64,000 bases of DNA. Origin: Pedobacter frigiditerrae. Its GTDB lineage: Bacteria; Bacteroidota; Bacteroidia; Sphingobacteriales; Sphingobacteriaceae. The notes under the pieces are model-generated. The model did not search any database. It had not been told where the DNA came from and was given only the letters and a program-made list of their open reading frames with translations. The position numbers and the translations under genes were made by a program. Below are positions 35,959-45,900 of this stretch, piece by piece. Position 1 is the first letter of the stretch. Each line of letters starts with the position of its first letter. The stretch lies in contig NZ_SJSK01000002.1 of the NCBI RefSeq assembly GCF_004331645.1, forward strand, positions 1,116,001 to 1,180,000, in the 5' to 3' direction.

Positions 35959-36272
35959 ATGCAAATTGATAAGGGAGAAATAACATAATTTCCGCATCGT
36001 TTACTCACTACATCTACCTTTAAGAAAAGTGTAGCATATAATTTTTAACTGATAGTTACTCAAATAATCTATTGCCCGTTACTTATCTCTCCCCTTTTCT
36101 ATTTTTTCAGACAGCATAATAAGCGGCTTTATATCATTTGTAACCAATGCATAGGATAATAACATAGGATTCTATCCCAAAAGATATGGTGTTGATAAAA
36201 TAGACTTCAGCAACCGTTAAAAAAAAGACCGGTGTCTAGAATGGACCCGGTCTTGTTAAGTGAATGTAACTG
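35959..36272. other. Intergenic tail region
   Basis: These 314 nt lie between the rightward transporter and the leftward MDR gene. They hold the terminator of the leftward operon at 36222-36254. Nothing else protein-like or structured was seen. Confidence 0.5.
36222..36254 (-). terminator. Rho-independent terminator of the leftward MDR-SDR operon
   Basis: AAGACCGG (36225-36232) pairs with CCGGTCTT (36247-36254), and on the minus strand the stem is followed by a run of seven T residues. It lies 19 nt past the MDR stop codon. Confidence 0.8.
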
Positions 36273-37193
36273 TTATTCAATTATTAAAATATTTTTACCT
36301 TTCGAATGACCAGCTTGCTGATATAAAAGGGCAGGAACCAAGTCTTTGAAAGAAAATATCTTATCAATGAATACTTTCAGTTCTCCCGCCTCAATCAGAT
36401 CTACAATTTTTTGAAGACTATTGCTGTTTGAAGTGTATAAAAAATTAGTTGCGGAAACATCAAGGCTTAATGCCAGTTCCTGTGATGCGGGTAATGTTAA
36501 TGATACGTATTTACCACCTTTTTTAAGCAGCTGCAAGGTTTGTTCAGAAGATGCAACACTATCTAATATAGCGTCAAAATCATTTGGCAATGTCGAAAAC
36601 TCATTCCGATAATCGAAAACCTCATCAGCTCCAAGGGATTTTAGGAATTCAGCATTTTTTTCAGATCCAACGGCTACGACGTAGGCGCCTTTGATTTTTG
36701 CCAGTTGAACAGCGAAAATACCAACACCACCTGCTGCTGCTTGGATAAGAACTTTCTGGCCGGACTGTATGTTCAGTTTGTCAGTAAGCGCCTCTAAGGC
36801 GGTTTGACTTGCCAATGGAACACCTGCTGCTTCGAAAGCAGTTAAATTCGATGGCTTCAGTACAACTAGGTTTTCATCAATGGGTGCGTATTCAGCAAAT
36901 GCACCCTGATTTTGAAGGGTGAAACTTCCGATAACCTCATCACCAACCTTGAATTTGCTAATATCCGAACCAATCTGCACAACAGTTCCTGAAAAATCGC
37001 TGCCCATGATATAGGGTGTCGGCATTCCCAGAACATCGAACATATTATAAGCCGGTGCCATCCAGTCCACGGGATTTATTCCGGCCGCAAATATTCTCAC
37101 AAGTATTTCCTTGCCCGCAGGCGCAGGCTTTTGAATTTCCCTAATTTGTATATCCTCGATCTGTATCGGTCCAGTTATTTCAATAGCTTTCAT
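36273..37193 (-). CDS. MDR-family quinone oxidoreductase-like NADP-dependent alcohol dehydrogenase
   Basis: The 306-residue protein has the GroES-like N-terminus (GKEILVRIFAAGINPVDW, MGSDFSGTVVQIG) and a Rossmann domain (KVLIQAAAGGVGIFAVQLAKIKGAYVVAVGS). The zinc ligands of classical alcohol dehydrogenases are absent, as in quinone oxidoreductases, which reduce quinones or enones with NADPH. It begins 4 nt after the stop of the SDR gene at 37198 and is co-transcribed with it. Confidence 0.9.
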   Translation of the reverse strand: MKAIEITGPIQIEDIQIREIQKPAPAGKEILVRIFAAGINPVDWMAPAYNMFDVLGMPTPYIMGSDFSGTVVQIGSDISKFKVGDEVIGSFTLQNQGAFAEYAPIDENLVVLKPSNLTAFEAAGVPLASQTALEALTDKLNIQSGQKVLIQAAAGGVGIFAVQLAKIKGAYVVAVGSEKNAEFLKSLGADEVFDYRNEFSTLPNDFDAILDSVASSEQTLQLLKKGGKYVSLTLPASQELALSLDVSATNFLYTSNSNSLQKIVDLIEAGELKVFIDKIFSFKDLVPALLYQQAGHSKGKNILIIE

Positions 37194-37197
37194 ATCT

Positions 37198-38040
37198 CTA
37201 TATTTTATCTGATGTTAAACGATTAATTCCATGTGCTTTATCAGAAACTTCTTTCCACTGTTCCCACTCGTCCATTTTTCGCTGATACGCTTCCCTGACT
37301 GCCGGATAGGCAACTTTGCCGAGAAGTATGCGCAAAGGCGGATTTTCCGCATCTGCAAGCTGCAGGATCGCTTCGGCGGTAGCCTTCGGATCCCCGAAAA
37401 GATCCGGATCCGGATTACCGAATATTGCATCCTTGATGGGCTGATATTCTGGCATTGGTATGGTCTGCACAGCCGAGGCACTTCCCCATTCTGTTGAAAA
37501 ACCATTAGGCTCCACTAAGGATATCTTTATCCCAAAACCTTTCACTTCAGATGCAAGCGTTTCGCTCAGGCCTTCAACGGCAAATTTTGTCGCATTGTAA
37601 AGTCCCAGGGCCGGAAGCGTTGTTATGCCAAGAAAACTTGATACCTGGATAATGTGACCGCTTTTTTGCTCCCGCATTACCGGAAGAACCGCCTGTGTAA
37701 GCCATAACAGGCCAAAGAAATTCGTCTCAAACAGTTCCCGTGCCTGCTTTTCCGTTGTTTCCTCGACTGCACCGAACACTCCATAACCAGCATTATTGAT
37801 CAATATATCAATCCTACCAAAATGTGCCCTGGTCTTTGCTACAACGTCTATTCCCTGCATACGGTCGTTGACATCCAGTTCAAGTGGCAGAATAAGATCG
37901 CCGTATATTTTCTTTAGGTTTGACAGAGCGTTTATGTCTCTGGCTGTAGCAGCAACTTTATCGCCGCGTTTTAAAAATTCTTCGGCCCAGATTCTACCAA
38001 ATCCACGTGAAGCGCCTGTAATCAAGATTATTTTTGACAT
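37198..38040 (-). CDS. SDR family oxidoreductase
   Basis: The 280-residue SDR carries TGASRGFGRIWAEEF (residues 7-21), NNAGYG, SSFLGITTLPALGLYNATK with the active-site Tyr and Lys, and VEPNGFSTEW. The start lies 17 nt downstream of a TGACC-N4-GGTC dyad of the type found before the TetR gene at 39357, so it is probably part of that regulon. The downstream MDR gene follows after 4 nt. Confidence 0.9.
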   Translation of the reverse strand: MSKIILITGASRGFGRIWAEEFLKRGDKVAATARDINALSNLKKIYGDLILPLELDVNDRMQGIDVVAKTRAHFGRIDILINNAGYGVFGAVEETTEKQARELFETNFFGLLWLTQAVLPVMREQKSGHIIQVSSFLGITTLPALGLYNATKFAVEGLSETLASEVKGFGIKISLVEPNGFSTEWGSASAVQTIPMPEYQPIKDAIFGNPDPDLFGDPKATAEAILQLADAENPPLRILLGKVAYPAVREAYQRKMDEWEQWKEVSDKAHGINRLTSDKI

Positions 38041-38056
38041 ATTTCAGAGTTATTTA

Positions 38057-38070
38057 TGACCTTTCGGTCT
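38057..38070. promoter_or_regulatory. Putative TetR operator, site 1 of 3
   Basis: TGACCTTTCGGTCT lies 17 nt upstream of the SDR start at 38040. It matches TGACC-N4-GGTC, shared with sites at 39324 and 39983. Confidence 0.5.
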
Positions 38071-38087
38071 TTTTTTGTTTAAAAAAA

Positions 38088-38543
38088 TTATTTATTTACG
38101 GATACAAATGCTATGATATCAGTGATCTTACCGTCCTTGAACAAGAATATATTTTCTCCGTTTAGCACGTCACCTAATTTCCAGGTGGCCCTGGCTACAT
38201 TGTTAAGTGTTTTAACCTCCACTACCGTAAAATTCTGACCTGGGAATTTTTTATGGATTTCGTTTACAGTGTTGTTGAAGTCTTTACAATTGAAATGCTC
38301 AAAAAAAGTATCAACTATATGAAAATCAGAACTATAAATTTTACCCATTTCGCTTAATCTTCTCTCACTACTACTATTGTTTAAAACTTCGAAATGTTTA
38401 TATACCGCTTTATCCATAACCGAAACGGGTGTTACTGCAGCATGTTTTATTTGTATCTGTGTCTGTGCATTTAAATGAACAGCGGGAATTGTGAGGGAGC
38501 CTAAAATTAGAACGACGCCCAATAGTGTTTGTATCTTTTTCAT
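38088..38543 (-). CDS. Exported NTF2/SnoaL-like protein
   Basis: The 151-residue protein has a signal peptide (MKKIQTLLGVVLILGSLTIPAVHLNAQ) and a SnoaL/NTF2-like fold pattern (KHFEVLNNSSSERRLSEMGKIYSSDFHIVD, then TVNEIHKKFPGQNFTVVE and FLFKDGKITDIIAFV). Such proteins are either small enzymes or ligand carriers. It lies 15 nt downstream of the LolA-like gene and is the last gene before the SDR promoter. Function remains open. Confidence 0.75.
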   Translation of the reverse strand: MKKIQTLLGVVLILGSLTIPAVHLNAQTQIQIKHAAVTPVSVMDKAVYKHFEVLNNSSSERRLSEMGKIYSSDFHIVDTFFEHFNCKDFNNTVNEIHKKFPGQNFTVVEVKTLNNVARATWKLGDVLNGENIFLFKDGKITDIIAFVSVNK

Positions 38544-38558
38544 TTTACGTGACTTTCT

Positions 38559-39278
38559 TTATTTAAAAGAGACTTCAGTTAGTTCTGCCGATACCACCAA
38601 GAAGTCTTTTATCGGATCGTTGTTCTCATCGGGTGGATATACTAGTCTTTTGGTAGGTACCATAATCCCGTTAAACTCCTGATAGTCGTGAACATAATGA
38701 GCGCCGGATGCCCCTTTGGAGATCTCCACATCGTAATCCAGCCTTCGCAGCAGTCCATCCGGTCCAAAATAAAATTTCTGCTCTTTTGAATGGTAAGCCA
38801 GATAATCTGGGAAGGTAGCTTTCAGGGCGCGACATTTTTCTCCATTCTCCATTCTGCCTTCAACTTCCTCAACCTTAAATCCATCATAGGTCAGCACAAA
38901 AGGAAGTGTGAGATAGGTCCATGTAGCGTAAGCGTTGAAATAAGCCAGATGCAAATCATCCCAAGGGGTTTCCATGGTGTGGCCTTTGAAAGCTTCCCGG
39001 GGATGGGTTCTCTCTTTGATGACACTTCCGTCTGGTGTCTCGATAGCGATCGTTCCGTTCTGAAAATGGCTTCTCTGACCAGCTTTCAAAAATGGCTCGT
39101 TAAAGTAGATCTGTTCATGGAGCTTTGCCCTGATTGTGCCAGTTGATGCGAACCCGGGTACCTGTTTGGATTCCCAGAGCACTCCACCGACCTTCATCGT
39201 TACAAAAGCCTCGGAAAGCGCATTCCATCTTTTCATGCCTCCGTGGGCATCTACTGCTAATTGAAGTAAATCGTTCAT
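38559..39278 (-). CDS. Uncharacterised protein, 239 residues, possibly LolA-like beta fold
   Basis: No exact family was recognised. There is no signal peptide. The sequence alternates beta-strand-like segments (EAFVTMKVGGVLWES, FASTGTIRAKLHEQIYFNEPF, HFQNGTIAIETPDGSVIKER, KFYFGPDGLLRRLDYDVEIS), a layout seen in LolA/LppX-type lipid-binding folds, and contains a conserved-looking VHDYQEFNGIMVPTKRLVY. It is the first gene of a leftward unit, downstream of a TetR-type dyad (39324-39337) and of the TetR gene itself. Confidence 0.7.
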   Translation of the reverse strand: MNDLLQLAVDAHGGMKRWNALSEAFVTMKVGGVLWESKQVPGFASTGTIRAKLHEQIYFNEPFLKAGQRSHFQNGTIAIETPDGSVIKERTHPREAFKGHTMETPWDDLHLAYFNAYATWTYLTLPFVLTYDGFKVEEVEGRMENGEKCRALKATFPDYLAYHSKEQKFYFGPDGLLRRLDYDVEISKGASGAHYVHDYQEFNGIMVPTKRLVYPPDENNDPIKDFLVVSAELTEVSFK

Positions 39279-39323
39279 TTTTTTGTTGTTTTAAAAATGT
39301 GAATATTTAAGTTATTTCGTTTA

Positions 39324-39337
39324 TGACCGATTGGTCA
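39324..39337. promoter_or_regulatory. Putative TetR operator, site 2 of 3
   Basis: TGACCGATTGGTCA is a perfect 5-bp-arm dyad, 46 nt upstream of the 239-residue protein gene and just past the stop of the TetR gene. Confidence 0.6.
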
Positions 39338-39356
39338 TTTTTAATGCAAAAAAAAA

Positions 39357-39944
39357 TTATAGTTCCCATCTGCTGATTTGCTCCAAAAGGTTGGCTTTTA
39401 TAACCTGCATCTTTCGATTATTTCTTGCAACCCTGCAAATGAGCTGCCCGCCCTCTATCATGGCAAACATTACCAAAGCAAAGTCTTTATAGTTCCACTC
39501 GTTGCTGAACTCTCCTTCATCAATACCTTTTTTAATTATATCCGATATGATCTGCTGACTGAAAACAACTGCCTCATTGACTTTTTTGGTTACTACTTCG
39601 TTGGTATCATCAGCCTCCATTCCAAAATTGAGCATAGGACAACCTCCCTCTACGATCGGATTTACTGGCGTGCTCAGCACGTCGATATACGCAATGAGTT
39701 TTTCCCTTGCGGACCTGGCTTTGCGAAGCGTCTCAAAAACCTTGCTTCCTAGCAGCTGCATGTTATAATCTACTACCGTCATTACCAATTCATCTTTATT
39801 CTCAAAATGGACATATAGGCTTCCTTTTGATAACTTCGTCGCATCCATAATATCACTCATCGCAGTAGCTGCAATACCTTTTTTGTTAAAGATAGGTGCG
39901 GCACTTTTGATTATCATTTGTCTGGTTTCTTCTCCTTTAGTCAT
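39357..39944 (-). CDS. TetR-family repressor
   Basis: The HTH is canonical (MIIKSAAPIFNKKGIAATAMSDIMDATKLSKGSLYVHFENKDEL, residues about 9-52). The C-terminal domain (GGCPMLNFGMEADDTNEVV...FALVMFAMIEGGQLICRVARNN) matches TetR_C groups of Bacteroidota. Three TGACC-N4-GGTCA-like dyads lie before its own gene, before the next gene and before the SDR at 37198, giving a compact predicted regulon. A decayed relative is at 40722-40927. Confidence 0.9.
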   Translation of the reverse strand: MTKGEETRQMIIKSAAPIFNKKGIAATAMSDIMDATKLSKGSLYVHFENKDELVMTVVDYNMQLLGSKVFETLRKARSAREKLIAYIDVLSTPVNPIVEGGCPMLNFGMEADDTNEVVTKKVNEAVVFSQQIISDIIKKGIDEGEFSNEWNYKDFALVMFAMIEGGQLICRVARNNRKMQVIKANLLEQISRWEL

Positions 39945-39982
39945 GACAGCAATTATTATATTATTGACAGGGCAAAATTAAT

Positions 39983-39996
39983 TGACCGAACGGTCA
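39983..39996. promoter_or_regulatory. Putative TetR operator, site 3 of 3 (autoregulatory)
   Basis: TGACCG-AA-CGGTCA, a 6-bp-arm dyad, is 39 nt upstream of the TetR start codon. Confidence 0.6.
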
Positions 39997-40156
39997 TTTC
40001 CAATTAATTCTCAAGTTTTAACATTTCTTTAACATTTCTACACGAAATAGTAATTTAGATACTTTATCATCAATCGCCACCCAAAGATTTTCCTCATCTA
40101 AAAGAGGTTTGGTTACCAATATATAATTTAGCTCTGCTCAAAACTTCCTAAATTTG

Positions 40157-40480
40157 CTACTTAGGTAAAAATGTCCTCACAACCTCATACATTGCCGGTT
40201 CGAAACGGGCAATTTCTAGGGCCTCGATGAGATAAGGTGATGCTAACGGATTTGCACGCATTTGTTCATAATCTTCAATACTTGCCCATTGAGCATACAT
40301 AGTTACCTTTTTACCATCTATACTACGATGTAGGCTGGATGAAATAAAGCCCTTAACTTTTGCAACACCGCTTTCCGTAGCTAGGATGAGGAGATCTACC
40401 AATTTTTGCTGATTAACAGGCTCAACAATAAAAACATTGATTAATGTTAAGTAGTGATTTTCTTCGGTTATAATTGTCAT
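40157..40480 (-). CDS. Antibiotic biosynthesis monooxygenase (ABM) domain protein
   Basis: The 107-residue protein is a single ABM ferredoxin-like domain: strand LTLINVFIVEPVNQQKLVDLLILAT, then VKGFISSSLHRSIDGKKVTMYAQWASIEDYEQMRANP. Relatives include quinone-forming monooxygenases and heme-degrading enzymes. The second half (ALEIARFEPAMYEVVRTF) completes the fold. It is a leftward single gene between a TetR gene and a TetR relic. Confidence 0.82.
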   Translation of the reverse strand: MTIITEENHYLTLINVFIVEPVNQQKLVDLLILATESGVAKVKGFISSSLHRSIDGKKVTMYAQWASIEDYEQMRANPLASPYLIEALEIARFEPAMYEVVRTFLPK

Positions 40481-41079
40481 GATGTATTGTTTTATCTTCG
40501 AAAGTAAGTAATAATTTAAAAGTGATTAGTGCTAATAGCGAAAATCCACCCCTTCATTTACCTATTGGTAAAGACTCAATCAACTCTTTCCGAATAAAAG
40601 CAGAAAAAATGGACAAAGAGGTAACGAAAAGGGAAGCCCATGCCACAAGTACAGACCGCGAAAAATAACATCATGCTGATCGTATTGTCATTATATTTGT
40701 AAGTCAACCAAAACAGCAAAAATATCAAAGGGAGAAGAAACCAAACAATTTATCATAGAAAAGGCTGCACCGATATTTAGTAAGAAAGGAATAGCTCGAA
40801 CTGCCATGAGTATGGAAGCTTGAGTGATTGGAATTAAAAAGATTTTGCTACTTTGATATTCGCCATGATTGAAGATGGGCAGCTCATTTGCCGTGTCTCC
40901 GGTAGTAACAGCAAACATTTTATTTAGGCGAAATATCTAAAGATATTTTTATGGCTAATTCAGTGAATAATATTAATTTTTTGTTGTGAGCTTTTAAACA
41001 AAGTATATTTGAGCTTCCTAACAAAACTTGAATTCTCAGTATACTGTACTTTTGTTTCATAAAAACAATAATTACAACA
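40481..41079. other. Intergenic region holding a decayed TetR gene
   Basis: These 599 nt hold the TetR relic at 40722-40927 and the promoter region of the SDR at 41080. No other gene was seen. Confidence 0.5.
40722..40927 (+). pseudogene. TetR-family pseudogene with internal deletion
   Basis: The plus strand reads SKGEETKQFIIEKAAPIFSK, GIARTAMSMEA, which matches the N-terminus of the TetR at 39357 (TKGEETRQMIIKSAAPIFNK, GIAATAMSDIM). The start codon has become ATA. After a stop the sequence jumps to KDFATLIFAMIEDGQLICRVS, matching that protein near its end (KDFALVMFAMIEGGQLICRVA). About 120 residues are missing. It lies just upstream of the SDR gene at 41080 in the same direction. Confidence 0.8.
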
Positions 41080-41964
41080 ATGGAAAAAGTTTGGTTCATT
41101 ACCGGCAGCTCCCGAGGATTGGGACGCAGCCTTACAGAAGCGGTTTTAGCGATAGGCGATAAAGTAGCAGCTACTGCCCGAAACACGGATAGCCTAATAG
41201 ACTTGAAAAATAAATATCCTGGACAAGTTTATGTAATAAAATTAGATGTTACCGATTACCCTGCGGTACATAAAGCCATTGCAGACACCATAGCATGTTT
41301 TGGTAGGATAGATGTATTGGTAAATAATGCAGGTTTCGGCATTACTGGCGCTGTGGAAGCATATACAGACGAACAGGTATACAGTCAATTGCAGACGAAT
41401 TTATATGCACCGATAGAAATAACTCGTGCCGTTTTACCATATATGCGTAAACAACGGTCGGGCCATATTCTGCAGATTAGTTCTATTGGCGGCCGGGTTG
41501 GTAGCGGCGGCATAAGCATTTATCAGGCAGCCAAATTTGGCCTTAGTGGTTTTAGCGAAGGCTTGGCCGTTGAGGTTGCACCTTTAGGTATTAAAATAAC
41601 AAGCGTAGAGCCAGGTGGCTTCCGTACGGACTGGGCAGGTGATTCGATGACTTATGCACCGCATATAGCGGGTTATGAAACAACTGTGGATGTGCGAATG
41701 GATGCTTTTAAAAGTGGTAATTTCAAACCCATTGGCGACCCAAATAAAGCTGCCCGTGTAATGATAGACATTGTAAATGATGCAGAGCCACCATTGCACT
41801 TGTTACTGGGCAGCGAAGCTGTAGCCATAGTAAAGCACTCAGAAGCTGCTAAACTTAAGGAATTAGAAAAATGGGAAACTATCAGTACATCAACAGATGC
41901 AGATGATGCTGAAAATTTTCTGGAAACAGAGCATGGTAAAAGGTATTTAAGTTTAAAAAAGTAA
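41080..41964 (+). CDS. SDR family oxidoreductase
   Basis: The 294-residue SDR has TGSSRGLGRSLTEAV (residues 8-22), NNAGFG, SSIGGRVGSGGISIYQAAK with the catalytic Tyr and Lys, and VEPGGFRTDWAG. The C-terminal tail is typical of the subgroup also seen at 37198 and 51315. A 22-bp stem-loop terminates it, and an AraC gene follows. The neighbouring TetR relic may once have regulated it. Confidence 0.9.
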   Translation: MEKVWFITGSSRGLGRSLTEAVLAIGDKVAATARNTDSLIDLKNKYPGQVYVIKLDVTDYPAVHKAIADTIACFGRIDVLVNNAGFGITGAVEAYTDEQVYSQLQTNLYAPIEITRAVLPYMRKQRSGHILQISSIGGRVGSGGISIYQAAKFGLSGFSEGLAVEVAPLGIKITSVEPGGFRTDWAGDSMTYAPHIAGYETTVDVRMDAFKSGNFKPIGDPNKAARVMIDIVNDAEPPLHLLLGSEAVAIVKHSEAAKLKELEKWETISTSTDADDAENFLETEHGKRYLSLKK

Positions 41965-41976
41965 TTGCTAATTTAA

Positions 41977-42038
41977 TGGTCGATTAAGTGGTTGGTAGAT
42001 ATATTCATATTTAAGACTACCAATCACTTGATCGACTA
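41977..42038 (+). terminator. Long stem-loop between SDR and AraC genes
   Basis: A 22-nt arm (41977-41998, beginning TGGTCGATTAAG) pairs with 42017-42038 (CTACCAATCACTTGATCGAC...) with three wobble pairs and an 18-nt loop, followed by TATTTTTA. It probably ends the SDR transcript; the AraC gene begins 16 nt later. Confidence 0.65.
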
Positions 42039-42053
42039 TATTTTTACGAAAAA

Positions 42054-42872
42054 ATGTTAACCAAAATGCAAAATACCGGTAAACCAAAAATAGGTTATTC
42101 CTGCCACTACACTAGCAGCAGGGAAGGTGAGCAATTTGTGCCCGAGCATGTGTTTAGCTACCAGATATCTGGTATTCTGACCATTAGCGATGGTCAAAAG
42201 CAATATAAATTCAATCCAGGTGATTACAGGTTCATTCGTCGTAACCATTTAATTAAGTTTAATAAACAACCGCCACCAAACGGCGAATTTAAATCAGTTT
42301 CCGTTTACTTGGATCAGCATTCCCTACTTGAATTTAGCATAGCGTATGGCTTTTCACCGAATGGTCATTTTGATGGCGATGCGATTTTAAATTTGAATCC
42401 TCAACCCTTGTATAAGAGTTTTATAGAATCATTAACACCTTACCAACAGGAGGATGTACAAATAAATATCAACCTGCAGAACCTGAAGATCCGCGAGTGT
42501 ATATTAATATTGCTACAAAGCAATCCTGAAATCAAGGATATCTTATTTGATTTTAGTGAACCTGGTAAAATAGATTTGGAAGGCTTTATGGAGAAAAATT
42601 TCCATTTTAATGTGCAGTTAAAAAGATTTGCATATTTAACAGGTCGTAGCCTTGCTACTTTCAAGCGAGATTTTAAAAAGATTTTTAACACTACACCAAG
42701 TCGCTGGCTTCAAAACCGCAGGCTACAGGAAGCGTATTATCTGCTCAAAGAAAAAAGAAAAACAGCATCGGATGTCTACCTAGAACTGGGTTTTGAAGAT
42801 CTATCCCATTTTTCTTTCGCCTTTAAGAAAAGATATGGCATTTCACCCTCCAAACTATTTTTACTGATGTAG
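42054..42872 (+). CDS. AraC-family regulator
   Basis: The 272-residue protein has an N-terminal cupin-like part (YQISGILTISDGQKQYKFNPGDYRFIRRNHLIKFNK, as in ExsA-type activators) and a C-terminal double HTH (FNVQLKRFAYLTGRSLATFKRDFKKIFNTTPSRWLQNRRLQEAYYLL, VYLELGFEDLSHFSFAFKKRYGISPSKL). It follows the SDR gene in the same direction and may control it, although the terminator between them points to its own transcript. Confidence 0.9.
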   Translation: MLTKMQNTGKPKIGYSCHYTSSREGEQFVPEHVFSYQISGILTISDGQKQYKFNPGDYRFIRRNHLIKFNKQPPPNGEFKSVSVYLDQHSLLEFSIAYGFSPNGHFDGDAILNLNPQPLYKSFIESLTPYQQEDVQININLQNLKIRECILILLQSNPEIKDILFDFSEPGKIDLEGFMEKNFHFNVQLKRFAYLTGRSLATFKRDFKKIFNTTPSRWLQNRRLQEAYYLLKEKRKTASDVYLELGFEDLSHFSFAFKKRYGISPSKLFLLM

Positions 42873-42964
42873 TACTTTAGAAACCAAGATACCCCACGGT
42901 AATACAATCAATAAATTGCCTTCATGGTTATAGGCAAAAGGGGGGATCTAAAGTAGGAAACAGT

Positions 42965-45900
42965 TTAATACAGATGTTCTCGCCGGATACCCAGCCGTTT
43001 GATTTTTGAGTTTAAAGTACTCTTCGGCACGCCAAGTCGTTCTGCGGCGCCACCTTCTCCTCCTACTCGACCCCTACAATACTTAAGCATATTCAAGATA
43101 TGGTCACGCTCATTTTCATCGATTGTCTTTAAGCAAGTAACTGTCTCAGATGTTAAGGGTTTATTTTTATCTCTCATTAAAGGAAGTTGAATTTCCTTAA
43201 TCATGGTTCCGTTAGTTAGCAGAATACTTCTTTCAATGAGATGTTCCAATTCCCTGATATTTCCAGGCCAGGAATATTGCGTTAATTCACGCATGGCACT
43301 ACTACCTATTGCATCAATTGGCTTACCAAGCTTTTTAGAGAATCGTTGCAGAAAGTGTGTAGCAAGTGAAGGAATGTCTTCCGGTCTGGATCTTAGTGGC
43401 GGAAGAGAAATCGGGAAGATATTTATTCTGTAGTACAAATCACTCCTAAACCTTCCCTCCGCCATTTCTTTTTCAAGATCCCGGTTGGTTGCTGCAATAA
43501 TTCTAACGTCGACTTTAATCGTGCCCCTACCGCCAATTCGTTCAATTTCCTTCTCCTGCAGGGCCCGTAATAGTTTCACCTGCAGTTCCAGAGGTAACTC
43601 TCCAATTTCATCTAAAAACAAAGTACCCTTATCGGCCAGTTCAAATTTCCCAACTCTTCGCTCTGTGGCTCCAGTAAAGCTCCCTTTTTCATGGCCAAAG
43701 AGCTCGCTCTCAATTAAATTCGCAGGTAATGTAGCGCAATTTACCTTAATCATCAACCGGTCTTTTCTAGGAGAGTTATTATGAATTGCTCTTGCAATCA
43801 ACTCCTTTCCGGTACCTGTTTCGCCAAGAATAAGAACAGTACTATCTGTTGCCTCAACTTGAGAAACCATATGAAAAGTTTTTTTCATCTCCTTACTATT
43901 GCCAATAATCTCATCGTAATTATGAGTTGTCTGGATCTCCTCCCTTAAATAAACCTTTTCTTCTTCCAATTGCTGTTTGTATTTTTCGATTACTTCTAAT
44001 TGAGCGACCACTTTCTCGTTTGAGTGGATATTGGAAAGCGCAATGGCTATCTGTGAAGATATACTTTTTAAAAGTAAGGCATTTGCAGATTTATCGTAAT
44101 CTTGCGGAATACTAAGCCAGAGGATACCAATATTGACTTCCCCTAATCGTACCCGCAGGCCGGTAAGTTCTATCAGGCCGATTTCCCTCCACCATTTCAC
44201 ATACGGGGGGACGGTCTTCCGCTCATTAAGTTCCTGAATATTGAAAGACAGTGGCTCCTGCGAATCAAGCACCAAGTTAGTAATACCATCATTTACATCA
44301 CATTGCATAGTCAGAATATGATTAAACCCAGGGTGCTCGGTGAACGCATCCCTGGCATCATACAAATACATCTGGTGGTATTTCTGGTCTGCAGACAAAA
44401 GCCTAAGGCTGTAATTACCAATGACCCCAAATTTTCGCAATTCATCTGAGAATTCCTTTGCCAGTTGCTCTTTATTCCTTATTGAGGCAAGTGCGTTGCT
44501 AAAGGAGAGTAGTAATGATTTTTCATTTTCGCGTTGCCTGATTTCTGCATTGGCCATGATGTTTGAAACAGCTACGGAAATTTGATTAGCCAATCCCCCT
44601 ATCAGGCTCAAGCTGCCTGAATTTAATGATTCCTTGTTTTTCAGAAACAGCATCCAGAAACCAAATACTTCACCGCCAAGTGAAAACCGTGTAATAATGG
44701 CTTGTTTTATACCGGATTCATCATTGATTTTAAGATACACTGGTAAGTCTTGAGCAGCTTTCAGCTCGTTAAAATCAAAAACAAGGGGAACGGAGCTGCT
44801 ATAAACTTTATCCATTACCCCGTCATTAATCTGGAAATTGAGTTTTTTAGCATCATTATAGTCTGGATGTCCCTGGCTCATCGAAGCAGGGTCGGTAATA
44901 TAAGCCTTGAAGGTCGCGTGGTCACTATTTACAATGCCGATAAGGGTATGGGTAAAGGTGAGCTGATTCTTTAACCTTGAGGTAATCACGGCAATAAGCT
45001 CATGGTGATTTCTTACGGCGGCTAAGTCTGTACTGATTGATAATAGCAGTTCCCTTTCCGAAACCCGGCTACTGATTTCCTCACTGGCAAGGATATTTGA
45101 AACAGCTACTGCGACCTGTGAGCAAACACCTTTCAATAAGCTATATTTTCTGCCATCATCTTCATTCTCAAGGAAATTAAAGAAAATGGTTCCGATGGGA
45201 GTTCCACCGACACGCAGTGCGAGACATAATAACTTTTTAAACCCGATTGCCTCCCAAAAATACACATAAGCTGGCGCATCAGCTTCAGCTGCCAATTCTG
45301 CGATGTCAAGCATAACCGGTTCGTCCGTTCTAATAACACTAGAGAATGCGCGGTCATTGATGCTGTATTTTAAATTAGTGATTTTTTCATAGTCTGCGTG
45401 ATCAATAACAGCCTTACCCATGTCAATCATGAAGGCACTATGGGTTAAATGGTCATCATTGATTTTTGCAATACCGAACTGCGTAATTGAAAATATCTTT
45501 TTTATTTTTTCGTTTACAACACGGAAAAGGTCATTCCTGCTTTTCAAGGAGGCAATCTCTGTACTCAAGGATAACAGTATTGCTTTTTCCTCTTGCCTTC
45601 TTGCAATCTCTTCATTCGCCAGAATATTGGATACAGCAATAGAAATATGATAAGAGACTCCCTCGATCAGTTTTAACTCATGGTCTGAGTATACGCTTTT
45701 TCGCATAGAATTCACAAAATATGCCCCTATGATTTTATGATCGTCCTTTAGGCAGATGGCGATTTTTTCTTTAATGCCGTTATCGAATTCGAACTTGATG
45801 TAACCAGGGGCAGATTCTCTCTGGGCAAGTTCTTCTACATCCAATATTGCGAGGCCTTGGGAATGAATTACTTCACGAAGACAGCAATCATCATCAATAT

